Shown here: one piece after another, positions 1-13,450 of the stretch
How the letters are laid out: the number at the start of each line of letters is the position of its first letter
Numbering within the stretch: the first letter of the stretch is position 1
Source of the DNA: Pegea sp. RAD2-039
Lineage: Eukaryota > Chordata > Thaliacea > Salpida > Salpidae
DNA length: 64,000 nucleotides
Direction: 5' to 3'
NCBI GenBank assembly: GCA_034620365.1
Contig: JAQGEQ010000069.1
Coordinates: 47,348-111,347, forward strand
Position numbers and translations under genes: made by a program
The notes under the pieces: generated by a model
Seen by the model: only the letters and a program-made list of their open reading frames with translations
Told to the model about the DNA's origin: nothing
Databases searched by the model: none

Positions 1-1250
1 GAAATTATTATTTAAATTAGTTTTATATTACTAGGTTATTTTCATTATGATATAAACTTATTTGATAATTAGTTGCAAAAGTGCTTCTTCCAAAGTTATA
101 CATGAATTATTTAAGAAACTAAAATAAGCTTGCTGTTTCATAATCTATACGGTTGTATATTCCCAATTAATTTTAAATTAAATTCAAAATAAAAATAGAT
201 TTATTAAATTTGATTTAAAGCAAGTAGAGTTAAAGCAAGCAAAAATTTAGATGCCTAATACTAAGCAGTTTAATATTTACTTAATATTAGGAAGATTCTA
301 CTAGTTAAAGTTTTAGTGATACAAATATCCTTGAAACATTGAATTACGAACAATTATGAATTTTTATTTTCTAATTTAAACTTACATTTTTTTAGTAAAA
401 AAGTTTTCTTGATTAGCTAAAAAAAAATGAATAAATAAAATCTAAACGAAAATTGCTCTTAAAAAACAGAATTGTAAATTATCAAACAATCTTAAGAAAA
501 GCAAATTCTTGTTATTTCTTCTTTTGAAAAATATATTTTTCATAAACAGATGCAAATATAAAGTAAAAGTAACAAAATAACAAATTTATTCATTCATAAA
601 AATTACTTAAGTTATTTCTTTTAGTGTTACTTTTCGATTTATATTATGATATATTATTTATTAATATAAATTTTTATTCAAAGTAATTACAAGATTAGAA
701 ATAATTATAAGATTTAAATTATATTTGATAATAGGAAATGAAATTTCAGATAAAACTGAATATGAAACAGATATTAGTGATACCATAAATATTTATCTTT
801 GATTAACTAAAGGTAATAAATTTTTTAACATTATGTCACATTATCAGTTATATCTTTACTAAAATGAATCAAAATTGTTTTTATGTGATAAATTCTAAAT
901 AATTCTTTATAAATTATATTATAATGTTATATACTAAATTCTATATAATAGAAACTCAAGTTAATTAACCTCTCTACTAATAGAGTTTTCTTTGAACAAA
1001 ATTTTAACTCTAACTTATGTTTTTAATAACCATTGATATTTCGTTAAAGTTTTTGTAATTTTCCATTATTTATCAATTTGTCGTAATCTAGAGTTTGTTG
1101 GGTCAAGTTTAAACAAATTTATTTTCATAATTTTAATATTAATTTTTTGTTGATAAACAATGTATTTTTGTAAAGGTTTAAATGAAACATTTTATATCAA
1201 ATATATGTTTACTCATTAAAAAACTTAATAGTTAAATCTGTTTAATAAAA
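1..1250 (+). repeat. degraded copy of the hairpin repeat, second subtype
   Basis: No gene is seen. A worn copy of the H1 palindrome lies at 71-88 (arms mismatched). The stretch 735-860 resembles 5,400-5,520 in the same orientation and 52.1-52.3 kb inverted. The conserved TCAAGTTTAAAC element sits at about 1,088-1,115. The order H1, middle module, TCAAGTT element is that of a plus-strand repeat unit, but the CTCF-like box of the reference unit is not found here. Confidence 0.5.
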
Positions 1251-3585
1251 CTCTCTTTTAATTTAAATTTAATTATTTTTTATTTAAAAAAATTAAAATT
1301 TTCTATCTCGTTTACATTTCTAGCATAACAACCAACAGACTTATACATTTTTACATATTCTATTTTTTATTAAATCAAAGCTAATTTACAATTGCAGGAC
1401 AACCAATCCAAATTTTTAAAATATTACACTTGAAACCCTTGTTAGTTTAAACTTACTTCTTGATAAAAATTTGTAATTTTCTTTTAATTGTATACTTCAG
1501 TAAAACAAGTTTTATGAAACTTTATTCTAGAATATAAAAGAAATTGTTGAAAAAATTTTTCTTAATGGATGTTATTCAGCAATCAAATACTATGAAAGCT
1601 TTCTTAAACATTTTATAAATCAATTTTTGTTTACAGACTAACTTATACTTTGACTAATAGCATTAAATTTGAAAGTTGTTTATTTTCGGTAGAGATTTGT
1701 GGAAAAAATATAATGATTTGTTTGAAATTAAGTTAGTTACAATCTTAATTAAATATCAAATTTTAATTTTGTTAATCTCTGATCTAGCAATTTTTGTAAA
1801 CAGATAAAAATTTAATTAAATTTAATTTGGATTTTACTATAGAAACTAATGCAGCTTCATTATTTAGCATTTTATTATGAAATTGAATCTTTTTTTTTGA
1901 ATTTAAAGTTGTAAAGTTTTATTAATAGAAATGTTTTAAAGAAAAATCAATTGAAATTGAATTATATTTTTAAATGTTAATTTTATAAGAAGTAGTGTCA
2001 AGTATCAAAAAGTAATTTTGAATAGTTGTTTTTAAATTTTATATTGTAGTGTTAAATGTTATTACTATTATCTATACTATCATCTCATTTTAAAGTGACA
2101 AATATTTTTTTACGTTAAAATTAGAGAAATAAAACTATTAAGCTATAGTAATATAATATAGAATTAATGTAGTAAATTAGTAAATAAAATTAAGTTCTGG
2201 ATTACTAAAAACTATTTCTTCAATTGTTTTATCTGCAGTTTATTTGCAGATAAATACAGAGAAAATACATATTTAATTAGATAATTTAACAAAATATAAA
2301 CTAAAAGTGGCTGAATCAGGCTTTTCACTATCTAAATAAGACGACTTTCTAAAAATTTTATTTTACTCTAATTAATTTTTTTTTAATTATATAAAATAAA
2401 CATCAAAATACTTTTCAAACAATTAAATTAATACTCTTTTGCATAAGCTTTTTCTATTTTTGTATATATATTAATTTTTTAAAAACATAATTTTTCATAT
2501 TTTTATAATGTGCTTCAAATTTTTTTGATTCAAAATTTGAAAGAAGTTGTATCAAACGAGTTTATAAAGATTTTTTAAAGTAAAATTACTTATTTTACTG
2601 AAAATAGGGTTTTTCTATTAGAAAGCATTCTGTCACATTTTCAGTATCATCTTTGTAATAATGGAATAAGCTTTTAACCTAAATTTTTTTTCTATAATTT
2701 TTTGCAGAGAAAATATTTATTAAATGAAGTTTCGTTGAAAAGTAGTTCAACTCCAAAATTGTATCAAATATCTAATACAGTTATTATATGAGGTCTGGTT
2801 ATGTAAATGTAATTTTCATTTCATATAACTTCATTACAACCTAGAGTTTGTGGGATCAAGTTTAAACGAATTACCCAGCTTTGAGAAATTATTTTTTTCT
2901 TCATATAAAAATAATCTTTTTGTTGACAAAGAATGTTCAAATAATAATTTTGACATTAAAACTGAAACCTAAATTATTAAAATATATAAAGGGAACCAAT
3001 TTGTTATACGAACGAAATCAGTCTAAAACCATGTTAGTTTTTATTCTTAAACTGTTTATAACAATTATAGACTAGATAATCTTTGTTTACATACTCATCA
3101 AAGATATATTTTTAGATTACTAAAAACTAAGAGGTAAACCACTTTTTATGATAATAAATAATTTCAGTTGTTTAATCTATTTTCAAGATAAAGAATATAA
3201 TGTTTCGAAATAATATTAATTTTGAAATATTTTTTTATGTTTGATAGCACACTATAGTGGAAATGAAAACTTCAAATAGAATTAAAATTTTTAACAAAAG
3301 TTTATCAAATTTTTTGAAAATATTTACAGCTGATCTCTAGCAATAATTTTATGTATACTGTAAAGTATATTTACAGTTTTAGAAAATTAGAAGTTAATTA
3401 TATATTTTATTGCATATACAAAAGCTGTTTTCACTTTTTAGTGACATTTTTCAATTCATATTCACAAAATCAAAGCTGTTTCTAAAAAAATATCTTTTTT
3501 ATTATGAATAACTTAGATAGTCAAGAAAAAATCTTTATTATTAAATTCTTAATCAAAAAATAATATTATTTTCTTTTTACTCTGT

Positions 3586-3600
3586 GCGCCACCTAGCGGT
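3586..3600 (-). promoter_or_regulatory. CTCF-like GC-rich box
   Basis: On the minus strand this reads ACCGCTAGGTGGCGC, an almost pure GC island in very A+T-rich surroundings. It matches the published CTCF core consensus CCASYAGRKGGCRS except for G instead of A at the third base. Partner boxes in matching contexts are at 19,911 (plus), 32,973 (minus) and 43,402 (plus). Binding is inference. Confidence 0.5.
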
Positions 3601-4937
3601 TAGTGTATTTTGGTTACACCAACAATATTCAGAAACATAATTAGTATTTTATTGAACCACTTTATTAAATTGTACAATTTGTAGATTGGTGGATGTTTTG
3701 TACAGCAAAGCAAAATAAATTTTTATTTGTTTTTCTTATTGTTAAAAATTAATTCATAAGGCTTTTTTTGTATAAATTTTTTATACAGAGTTAAATCGTT
3801 AAAAATCAAATTTCAAATTAACTAATTAATCCAAATGCAACATAAAACCTTATTTAAAAAATAGTTTCCACAGTGAACAAAATTTCTAATGATAAGCTTG
3901 TCGCTGTTATCAATTAGGGGGTAATGATGTCTTTTAATGTCTTTCTACACTTAAATTATGTATGCTTAAAAAAACTCGACAACTTATTTTAAAAAGTTCA
4001 GTTGTTTTTTTAATTGAAAAAGTAAGAAATCTTATTATCTGTATATTTTAAGTGGAGTTAATTTTAGTAATCTCATAAGCAATTTCGATTAGAATTTTAA
4101 TCATATAAAAAAAGTAAAAGCAAAAAAATTATTTGGTTAAATAACATAATTCTATTTGTAGATTACAACAATGCTTTAGATTTATTCTAATCAATAATCA
4201 CAGAAACAATTTATCTGGCATTTTAAACGTGTAATTATTAATTTATTAATTATAAATATTAAGTATGCCGCTTAGTTTTCTATTTTAACTAAAATTCTGA
4301 GTTGAAATACTTAGTTTGCTCAAAAATAAAGTTTTTATTCATAATTATTAAATAGAATTATATTAAAAGGTGTACAACAATGAAATAAACCTCTAAGCAT
4401 AAATTTGTTGTATGTCAACTTTTGTACAGAATAAAAACTCAAGATATTCAACTTATTAAATAAATGAAGTTTTATTGAAAAGTAGTTTAACTCTAAATTT
4501 TTAAACAGCTAAAAACCTAAATACTGATTGAAATATGTTCTACATTTTGCTTATATGGCAAGCCAACAGATAATTAAGATGATTTTATTGAGTTTTTTGT
4601 TGAATATTTTCCCTTGACTTAGTATCTGTAATTACGCATAAAGTTTTCAGTTTCAATAGAATTGTTAGAATTTTGATGAAAGAATGAAACAACAACTAAA
4701 GCTAATTACATCATTAATTTGATTGAGTAACTGAAATACAAACTTTTTATATTTGTAGAAATCATTTAACTTAATTTTTATTTTTATAAAAAATTGTATT
4801 GAGTTGCTCAAAATGTAAAATGAATAAAGTTTAAAAGAGAATTTCTCCTAGCAAACGGAATTCTATAATATTGAGTAATCTTAAGAAAGATGAAAGTTGT
4901 GTCAACTATTCCGATGAATAAAACATGTTTGATAAAC

Positions 4938-4955
4938 AGACGCAAATATGCATCT
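4938..4955 (+). repeat. H1 palindrome copy
   Basis: AGACGCAAATATGCATCT has near-perfect inverted arms and is followed by TCC, as in other copies. Its inverted partner inside the large inverted repeat is at 42,284-42,301. Confidence 0.6.
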
Positions 4956-5159
4956 TCCAAATACAGGAGATTTCTATTTTGCTTGCTGCTTCACTCTTCA
5001 TTTATACACTTATATAATATCGGCATCAAATCTGATGCTTGTGGTATCGTTAATTGTTGCTCATTTTATAAATACATTTTTAATTTTATTGAAAATATTA
5101 TTGTGATAAGGATAATATTGGTTTGCTTTAGAATCAGATATCAGTAAAATAATTATCTT

Positions 5160-6270
5160 ACTTTTCTTAGCTCATATAAGCTAATTTAAAATTATTCAAA
5201 CTCTAAACTATTTGTAGTAAGCTTGTAAATGGAGATTTTATTAAGCTACAATAAAAAAGTGTAATAAAATAAATTGTTGCAAATAGAGAAATAAAAATTA
5301 AAAAATTAATAAACTTTTGTTGTTGCAATAGAAATTTCAACACTTTGGTAAAACCACAAATTTAAAATAACAATATATAAAATTAAATATTTTTAATTAT
5401 ATGATACAAAATTTCAAATAAAACTACATTTAAAGTAGTTTTTGGTTATGCCGTAAATAATTTTATTTAGTTAATTGGAAGTACTTACATGAAAGTAATA
5501 TTCTGTCATATTATAAGTATCATGTTTAAAAAAACGAAAAAAATGTTTACTTAAAGTATATATGTCATTTCTCGTGAAAAATAGAAACAGTTTATTTAAC
5601 TGATTTAATATTTAAATTTTCGTTAAAAAATTCCAAAATTAAAATTAAAAGTAGTTTAATTAAAATTAAACTAAATAACCAGTAATTATTCGTTAGTTAT
5701 TCATTATTTATTACTTTAATGCAGTAACATTTAAAATTAATATTTGTAAAAATCACTTTGAATATTTTATATATAGTTAAATGTAATTTTTAATTGATAT
5801 ATCTTGAAGTTAAATGTAGATTTATTTATAATAATTAAAAATATAAAAACTAAAAAAGATAGAAAAATATAACCTAATTGTATTTACATTATGTAAACCA
5901 AAGAATTATTTTGACTATTGTTTGGAAAAAGTTGCTTGAAAAGCTAAACGGTTAAAAATGAAAAAGAACATACAACTTGTAATAATTAGATTCTATTTTT
6001 ACTTTTCAAAAAAACTTTTCTGAAACTATTTCTAGAAATATTTTGAAGATCAAACCAACAGAATTTCTAAAACTTATAATACTCACAATTTAAAAACAAA
6101 AAAAGCACATGATTCTTGACTTAGTTTTTTAAAAACCTAAACTTGTTACAATCGCGACAAATAAGTTTCTGTTCAGGCATCAAAGTAACTTTAAATTAAA
6201 TAAAACTTCGTAACAAACTTACTTTTAATCTATTTATAATCTCAACCTACTTTTCTTTACTACAAAAATA
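5160..6270. other. gene-free, decayed repeat modules
   Basis: No coding sequence is seen. The part 5,380-5,650 matches 52.1-52.3 kb on the opposite strand and 735-860 directly. The part near 6,050-6,215 is a worn minus-strand copy of the region around the H5 hairpin. The remainder is A+T-rich sequence with no recognisable structure. Confidence 0.5.
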
Positions 6271-8450
6271 GATTTATAGTCAAATTTTCTTATCAACTTA
6301 AAAATCGATCTTTATATTTCAGCATTATCTGTCAACAAGAAGTTTATTATTGAAACTAGAAAAATTTAATCGTTTGAGCCTGATCCCACAAACACTAGAT
6401 TTTAGAAAAGTTTATAAATAATAAAAAGTACATTAAAAATTGAAACTATAAGCTTGTTAAAACCGTTTCGAAATTTGGAGTTGAATTACTTTTCAGCGAA
6501 ATTAAAATTAAGTTGAATAACTTGAGTTTCTATTCTCTACATAAATAACAAAAAAGTAATTTATTTCAAGGCTTGTAACATGTTTACTGACAACGTGATA
6601 GAATGTTTAGGAATAAAAAACTTTTATTTCAACAAAATTAGTATACTACTTATATTCTAAATAAAAAAACTAAAATTATTTAGCAAAATATATATTTTTT
6701 TGTTTTATTTTATTTAACGGAAATCAATCAGTATCAGTTCGACAAATCTCTTTTTAATAATCATAAAAGTTCAAATCAATCGACAAATATCAAGAAATTT
6801 GAACATTTTTGTTTGTAAGATGAAGAATCATATATTATTTTTTCGTTTACAGAATTGTAAACGTTTTAATTATTTAAGGTTAACAATTTAATTTAAAAAT
6901 AGTAAATTTTGTACTAATATCAACTATCAATTTATTTTGAATTATTAACATTGACATTTATATTATAGTTAATAATTTAATGAAAAATATTTTTATTTCG
7001 AAATAAGAACTTTGAGGAATAACTAAAACTTTAAATTAGATTATCATTTTCAATTGCTTATCTTACAAGAAACCAACTACTAGAGCCCTATAGTCCTTAT
7101 TCTAATGATTTGAAGATTTTAGATAAAAGCATTTAAAGTTTTTGGTAAAAAGTAACCTGAAAAAGTAAACATGAACCATTCTACAAATTATAATAATCTG
7201 TAAAATATTTTAACAGAAGACTATTGAAGGTTTAAATATTTGTTATTGCACGCACCTTACAAAAAAAACGTTATGAACCATTTTTATTTCATCTCTGAAA
7301 AACTAAAAATATTTGAAAATTTAAAATACGCTTCTACAAAGAAGATGTAAACATCAAGCAATCAAAAAATTAAGCAAAAGAAAATTACAATATTTGATAA
7401 TCAGATGCAAAAGTGCATCTTCCAAATAAATAGGTCAACGGAGAATTAGTAACTAAACGTTTTCACTTCCCCGTTAGCTTTACGGTGTTATATTATCTTC
7501 ATTCAATCTTATGCTTGTGGTATCGGTAAATTTTTCGATTGCTGTATTCAATCGATAATGTTATTGATAATATCATTTTTAGCTGAACTTCTATCTAAAC
7601 GGTGTTTTTTATTTCTTTATTCTTCTCAATGAATAATTTTGTTATTTATAATTATGGTTATATAATATTGAATTCTAATTTAAACTGAATGTTGTATAGT
7701 GTAACTAGTATTTAAAAAATTTAAAATAAATAGTACATTGGTAAGTGTGGTTATTTAAAAACTGTATTGTTTTAGAAAATGTAAACAAGTAAGAACTACG
7801 AGATAAATCTACTAAAAACAAATCAACTGTTTCCTTTTCCGCTACTTGGCGCTAGACGGTTTCTTATGAAAAAAATCTTTAAAAATATATTATTTTTTTA
7901 TAATTTAAAAATTTTTTAATATTACTTTCAGTTTACAGAAAATATATTCTAACATATTTAAATATTTTAATTTTTTAGTAATCTAGAAAAGGTTAGTAAT
8001 TCATATATTTTCCAATCATAAAAGTTATTTTTACTCTTTGTAAATTAATATATCGAAAGAAAAAATTCACAACTTTTAAAACTTTAGAAACACAATAATA
8101 TTTTTTGATATTTCATCTCATGATAGAAAAAACAGAATTGCCGAGCTGATATTTAATGAATTCGATTAAATGATAATAAAAAGCAAAATACTAGTTTTGT
8201 TGAAAGAAAAGTTTTCAATTAGTAAAAAATCTGTCATATTACCAATAACATGTTTACAAACATATTTTGCGATGAATAATAACTCAAGTTATCAAACTTA
8301 TTTATTACTTAAAGTTTTGTTGTAAAGTACATTAACTCAAAATTAAAAACTTTGCAATCCTTTACGAAAGATTGAGTTTTATTTTACTTCTCATTTCTTA
8401 TAAACGTTGTTGCAATCTGAAGTGTATGGGATCAAGTTCAAATGAAACTA
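6270..8450 (+). repeat. 2.2 kb block duplicated directly at 30.13-32.40 kb
   Basis: The block aligns end to end with 30,130-32,400 in the same orientation, with scattered differences. The stretch from about 7,153 to 7,325 is identical to about 31,013-31,185, roughly 172 bases without a difference, while the flanks differ. The left half contains a minus-strand GATCCCACAAAC element (6,373-6,397); the right half is the start of a plus-strand hairpin unit. No gene is seen. Confidence 0.75.
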
Positions 8451-8890
8451 ATTTTATAATTTTATTGATAAGCATTTTGTTGACAAATAATTTTCAAATA
8501 GAAAATTCCATTTAAAGTTGATAAGAAAATTTATTTTAAGTTTATAAGTTTACTATTATAAGTTTACTATTATACAAACCAAATTAGTTTAATTTTTCTT
8601 ATGAAGTTTTATTTATTTCAGATTTAAATTTACTTCTAATTAGAAGACTAAAATTAAAAATGATCGATCGTACTGACGATGAAAAATTAAATCAAAAGCT
8701 ATGTGACGTTTTGTTATAAAAAATGAGAGTACTGTAGGACTTAGAAATCATTTTCGTTTGATCTTCAAACTAATTTGCAATTCATACAAACTATTAAAGT
8801 AATTTATCTAGAGATTATAAATGTTCAAGATATTTCTTCTAAGCCAAGATATTCTATTTGCTAGAGAACGCAAACGATAAAAGCAAAAGT
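7390..8890 (+). repeat. hairpin repeat unit, full copy
   Basis: This contains every landmark of the reference unit in the same order: H1 palindrome 7,403-7,420, H2 hairpin 7,535-7,555, GC-rich box 7,839-7,859, H3 near 8,150, the GTGGGATCAAGTT-type element at about 8,416-8,446 (here TATGGGATCAAGTT), H5 hairpin 8,667-8,680 (arms ATCGT/ACGAT) and H6 8,857-8,874 (TTTGCTAGAGAACGCAAA). No reading frame runs through it, and no terminal inverted repeat or target-site duplication is obvious. Confidence 0.7.
7839..7859 (+). promoter_or_regulatory. CTCF-like GC-rich box of the hairpin unit
   Basis: The box reads CCGCTACTTGGCGC followed by TAGACGG. It differs from the 23,372 box at positions 7 and 8 only. 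Near-identical boxes occur at 13,459-13,479 and 31,693-31,712, and inverted at 34,866-34,885. Confidence 0.45.
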
Positions 8891-8899
8891 TAAAATTAA

Positions 8900-9950
8900 T
8901 GTTTTTATCTATTTATCTTTTTATCTAGAAACTTGTTTATATAACAGAGCAGAACAAGATTTCGCCACAAATTATTTAAATTAATTGTTTGTAAATTAAT
9001 ATATACAAGCCATATATAGACATGATCTAGTACATATTTCACCAATTACAGATTCACAATTCTAAAGATTTGTTTATACAACTATTAAACCAAATTGTTT
9101 TCTTTTTACAAAAAAATAAAAACTTGAGATTTTCAAAAAACATTTAGAATATTTTTGAAATCTTTTTAAGCACTCTTTAAAACGTTTTCAATTTTTAAAA
9201 AGTTACTTTATTTTTTTAAAACAACATTTTTCTCTTGTTTGATAATATTTTTACGATTTCAATGTTATGAAATAATTTGCAAATATTAAATAAGTTATTT
9301 TCTTGCTAAGTGATTACGCAAGAATAAGTTTTTAATTTTTATTTATTTTCCCAAGATTGAAGTAAACGCTTACAACTTGTAAAATCTATAAAATAAAAAG
9401 ACCGTTAGTTTCTCTTTCTGTTTTTAACATCAAATATAAAATAAACAGTTGAAAAAGGTTATAATAAATAATTAAATTTCATAAATTATTTTTAATAGAA
9501 GATAAATTTTTTGACTCGAATGTTTTCGAGATAATATAAAAACTTTTGATAACGATCAATCTAAGAAAATACTAAATAACTTTTTTTTAAAAGTTCTCTT
9601 TCTCTGTAAAGATTTAATCTCATTTGAATTTATAGTCGAGCATAATAATAAAAAGCATGTTAAACTTTTAAAATGATTTCAAAGTATCATACAGTTTGCA
9701 ATACTGGTAAGAAGAGAAAATGAAAGAAATTAAAAGAATATTTTTTTGAATAAAGCATTTATACAATAGCATACATACAAGATTTGATGATACCACTAAA
9801 ACAAGATTGCATACAGATAAAACCGCTTTTTGTATGGAAAAGGGCATTAATTTGTTTATCATTTTTTTTCTACAAACTTTATTTTTGAAAATGCAGTTTT
9901 GCCTTTGTTTACTAAACAAGCATTTTTTTTAAGCAATTAGGTTTTGCGCT
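8900..9950 (+). repeat. repeat block, inverted at 39.93-40.77 kb
   Basis: This matches 39,930-40,770 on the opposite strand; for example 9,301-9,330 pairs with 40,371-40,400, and 9,620-9,715 with 40,001-40,080. The first 250 bases also match 15,235-15,470 directly. An 83-codon minus-strand frame at 9,668-9,919 lies inside this repeat. It is not kept as a gene, because its only support is the open frame itself. Confidence 0.6.
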
Positions 9951-11570
9951 TTGTTGATATTGGTTGATGTTTACAAATTCCGTGTACATGTGAGTTTTCC
10001 AACTAAATTTTCTTTTAATTTTCAATCATCATTTTTAACTATTAAGTAGAAATATTTTGCATTCAAGATAGATTTTTTTTTGTGTTGAAATTCATTAGAT
10101 TTACTTTTCAGAAAATTAGTATAATTTTTATAGTTTATGTTTATAGTTTAATTGAATATAATTAAATTAGACATTAGTAATTTCAATACCATAATTTGAA
10201 AAAGGCTTTTTGTATTGGGGAGAGAATAAGTTGTTTAAATTTCTACAATTTTTGATCATGATTAAAAATTTTTTTCATCTAATATAGTTATATTTTGTGA
10301 ACCAAATTTAAAGGTAATATAAACATTCTAAGAATAAATAAAGCTTTGTAAAAACTTTGTTTTAAGATGGTTTTAACCCTGTACTTTATATAAACTTTTA
10401 AGCTAAAACTTTTCTTTGTCATACTTCCTCAATTTTAAAAATCAAATAAAAATAAAAATTTAAATAAAAAATACGGAAAAAAAATTAATCAATTCGTTCA
10501 AACTTGATCCCACAATCTGTAGATTGTAACATAGTTGATATAACCGAAAAGTTCTGGAAGTCTTTCGACCATTGTGCAGATCGAATGTATGACCTAATTT
10601 GAAGTTGAAACACTTTCAACAGAAATCGATTAAGTAAATAACAAGACTACCTTGAGTTTCAATTCTCTGCAAGAAGCAACATAAAAATGATTTATGTTGA
10701 AAATTTATTATTTTAACAGAAATATGTAACTGATAAATTGACAGTATGTTTACAAATAGAACAAAAAGTTTTAGTGAATTTAGTATTTTTAAAATAGAAA
10801 TTTTAAACACATTTTTCAGTCTGAATAATTAAAAAACTTTGTATTTCTAAAGTTCAGCAGAAATGAGTTTTAAAAAATAACTTTACAATACAATAATTCA
10901 AAGCTTTCATTTTCCGCTACTGGTCGCTAGATGAGATCTTTTATTAAACAGTTAAGCAAACAATTAAGAAGTTGTTTCTTTTATTATAATTTTTATATCT
11001 TTCTCTAATAGTTTTAGTTCAAAAAAAATCTTTATTAAATTTAAAGTAGTTTTGTTGACCCGATATTTAATGATTTCGATTGAATGATATTAAAAAGTAA
11101 TAAGGAAATAGAAATGTTGCTGCTTAAATTATTTCATCTGAGATATAAGTAGAAATACTAATTGTGCTAGATAAAAGTTTTGATATTTGAAAACATTCTG
11201 TTATATTATTATTCTCTTATTTGTTAGATGCAATTTTAGAAGATTGTTCTCAAGACTAATTTTGAAAATAGTTTAACGACATAAGTTTATTTTTTGTGAA
11301 TTAAGTTCCATTTCTGGTCTTTTTAAAAAAGGAGATATTTGTATGAAAACGCTTTTTCTAACTGAAGCATATACAATTTAATGAAAACAAGACAAACAGA
11401 TTACTACAAGTAAAATAATTCAAATTTTCAACAAAAGGACATAACTTTAAATCTTCTGAAAACTTGTAGAGAATATCTGATTAACTTTATCAAAAAAAAG
11501 TTGCTAAATATTGTTGACGTCGGAAAAAGTGTTCAACTATTGAGAACCATTAAGAACCTCTTTTGCAAAG
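9950..11570. repeat. repeat mosaic: pieces matching 20.55, 36.4 and other loci
   Basis: No gene is seen. The part 10,200-10,450 matches 20,550-20,760 on the opposite strand. The part 10,470-10,850 matches 36,400-36,750 directly and carries a minus-strand GATCCCACAA element (10,499-10,526). A GC-rich box TTCCGCTACTGGTCGCTAG lies at 10,912-10,930, followed by a worn H3 hairpin near 11,070. A 64-codon minus-strand frame at 10,616-10,810 is repeat sequence. Confidence 0.55.
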
Positions 11571-12340
11571 AGAAACTTTTTGTTTTAAAAATTTAGTGTT
11601 TTTACTTATTTGAAAAATAAATAAAATAAATAAAAAACTTTGAAAAAAAGCAATTAAATTTTAAAACTAACTTTTTATTTTTTATTTCTTTTTGATGAGT
11701 TATTTTTGTATACACAATTTATTTGAAATTTGAAAAAATGAAAATTATTTGTCAGCAAAAGTTTGTTCAATAAAATTATAAGAAAATATTCTCCTAAACT
11801 TGATTCAAAAACTCTAGATTGAAACCAACTGATAAGAAATGAAAAGTAAAAAATATTTCAATCAGCATTTAAGGTTTTTAGCTGATTATAAATTTGGTGT
11901 TAAATTGCTTATCAACAAAACTTCATTTATTAAGTAAATTGAATATCTTGAGTTTTTATTCTTTACAAAAAGTTGACATACAAAATCTGTATTGTTGTAA
12001 ACCTATTAATATAAATGTGTTTGATAATTACGAATAAAAACTTTTTTTTGAGCAAAATACGTATTTCTAATCAGAATTTTAGTTAAAATAGAGAGTTAAG
12101 CAGCAGATTTAAGATTTATAATTAATAAATTACTAATTATAGGCTAATAATACCATATAATTTTTTTCTGTAATTATTAATCTAAATAAAGTGAAAGTAA
12201 TCTTATAATCAACAAATAGAATTATGTTATTTAACCAATAAAGGTTGCTGTAAGTGGTAATTACATATTTGCTCAATGATACTAAACGTTTAATTAAATA
12301 AAGTTTGATTTAGTTTTTACTACTTTTTTCTATATTATTT
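11570..12340 (-). repeat. repeat block, direct copy at 18.14-18.90 kb
   Basis: This is similar over its whole length to 18,135-18,900. Both contain a minus-strand copy of the conserved element (TTGATTCAAAAACTCTAGAT) and a sequence shared with 42.7-43.0 kb. No coding sequence is seen. Confidence 0.65.
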
Positions 12341-12449
12341 TCGTCTAAACTAATTGCTTTGATCTACTTTAAAAAAAATTACTGTAAAAAAATACTGCTT
12401 TATTAAAAGTAAAAAAAGTTAACATGTATTGGTATTACATGCAGTAATT

Positions 12450-13450
12450 TTGTTCAATGATTATTTTGTACTTAGTTAAAATATGTTAAACTTGGTTAGA
12501 TTTCTAGCAAAAAAACAACAGACTTAAACATTTTTAAATATTTCGATTTTAATCTTTTAGTAATATCCTGTTAACAAGTACCATCACAATTTAAATAATT
12601 TAGAAACGATTGACCAATTTCAAAACAAATATAATTAAAAAAAAATACTCATTAAAAATGCCAAACCGTATTTTTAGTTTCTGAATAGCCAAAAAAACTC
12701 AATTAAGAAAATAAGGAATAATGAACCCAAAAATATTTAAAAGAAATTACAAAGAAAACTACTAATAGAAAACAGATTTTAACGGTTTTAAGCAATTTTT
12801 AGAAAACTTTCAATCTTGATATTCTTATGAGAAATAATCTTCGTTTGTGGTAACGATAGATTTTGTTTAGAAAAGCTGTTGTTCTGAAAAAAATGTTGAC
12901 TTAAATGAATAAATTAATGATTAAAAAGTAAAAGAAAAATGTAACTAATCAAAATTTGATAATTAGATGCAAAAGTGCATCTTCCAAAATAAAACAATAA
13001 TATATTACTATTTATACCAATTCCATAAATGAAACTGGCTTTGCCCGTAACATTTCGGTTATATAGTATCTTCATTCAATCTTATATTTGTGGTGTCGGT
13101 AAATTTTTCGATTGCTTTAATCAATCGATAAAGTTAATGATGATATTGTTGTTATGAAGATCTTATTAGTTCAATTTAAATTTAATTATCATTAAACCAA
13201 GCTTCAGTCAAAACATTTATTTTTTTTCTTATTTAACTTAATAATTTATATTCTTGTTTTTACTTATTGTTATATAATAATAAATTTTAATGAGAAATGC
13301 ATTTTAAGCTATTTTATTGAGTAAATAGTTTTTTTATAGATTAAAAATTAATTGTATTTTAGTCAGTGTGACTATTTTAAAAGCTGTATTGTTTTAGATA
13401 ATGTAAATAAATCAGGACTAAAAATAAACCTACAAAAACAAATCAACTGT
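12450..13450 (+). repeat. repeat block, inverted at 37.30-38.15 kb
   Basis: This matches 37,300-38,150 on the opposite strand. Check points: 12,721-12,960 with about 37,720-37,975, the H1 palindromes 12,965-12,982 with 37,700-37,717, and 13,261-13,380 with 37,345-37,480. It overlaps the left part of the reference hairpin unit, so upstream sequence was duplicated together with the unit. Confidence 0.65.

Larger units (their letters stand above)
1250..5160 (+). repeat. left arm of a 3.9 kb inverted repeat
   Basis: This block matches 42,130-46,030 on the opposite strand throughout. Check points: the stretch near 1,395-1,560 with 45,720-45,900, 2,521-2,570 with about 44,580-44,640, 3,110-3,200 with 43,790-43,870, 4,261-4,350 with 42,880-42,975, and 4,620-4,710 with 42,530-42,620. 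Coordinate sums stay near 47,000-47,300, so the arms are collinear apart from small indels. The arms are clearly diverged. Inside are repeat modules: a TCAAGTTTAAACG element near 2,850-2,873, CTCF-like boxes at 3,243-3,263 and 3,586-3,600, and an H1 palindrome at 4,938. A 64-codon frame at 2,881-3,075 and an 85-codon frame at 4,890-5,147 are judged chance readings of repeat sequence. Confidence 0.75.

Noticed and set aside
2841-2873. RBPJ/Su(H) site in the GTGGGATC element
   Set aside because: The required GTGGGAA core is not met (GTGGGAT in all copies).
7390-8890. Helitron end (3' hairpin) as an explanation of H1
   Set aside because: A hairpin is present but no CTRR terminus follows it, and no Rep/helicase fragment is seen in the window.
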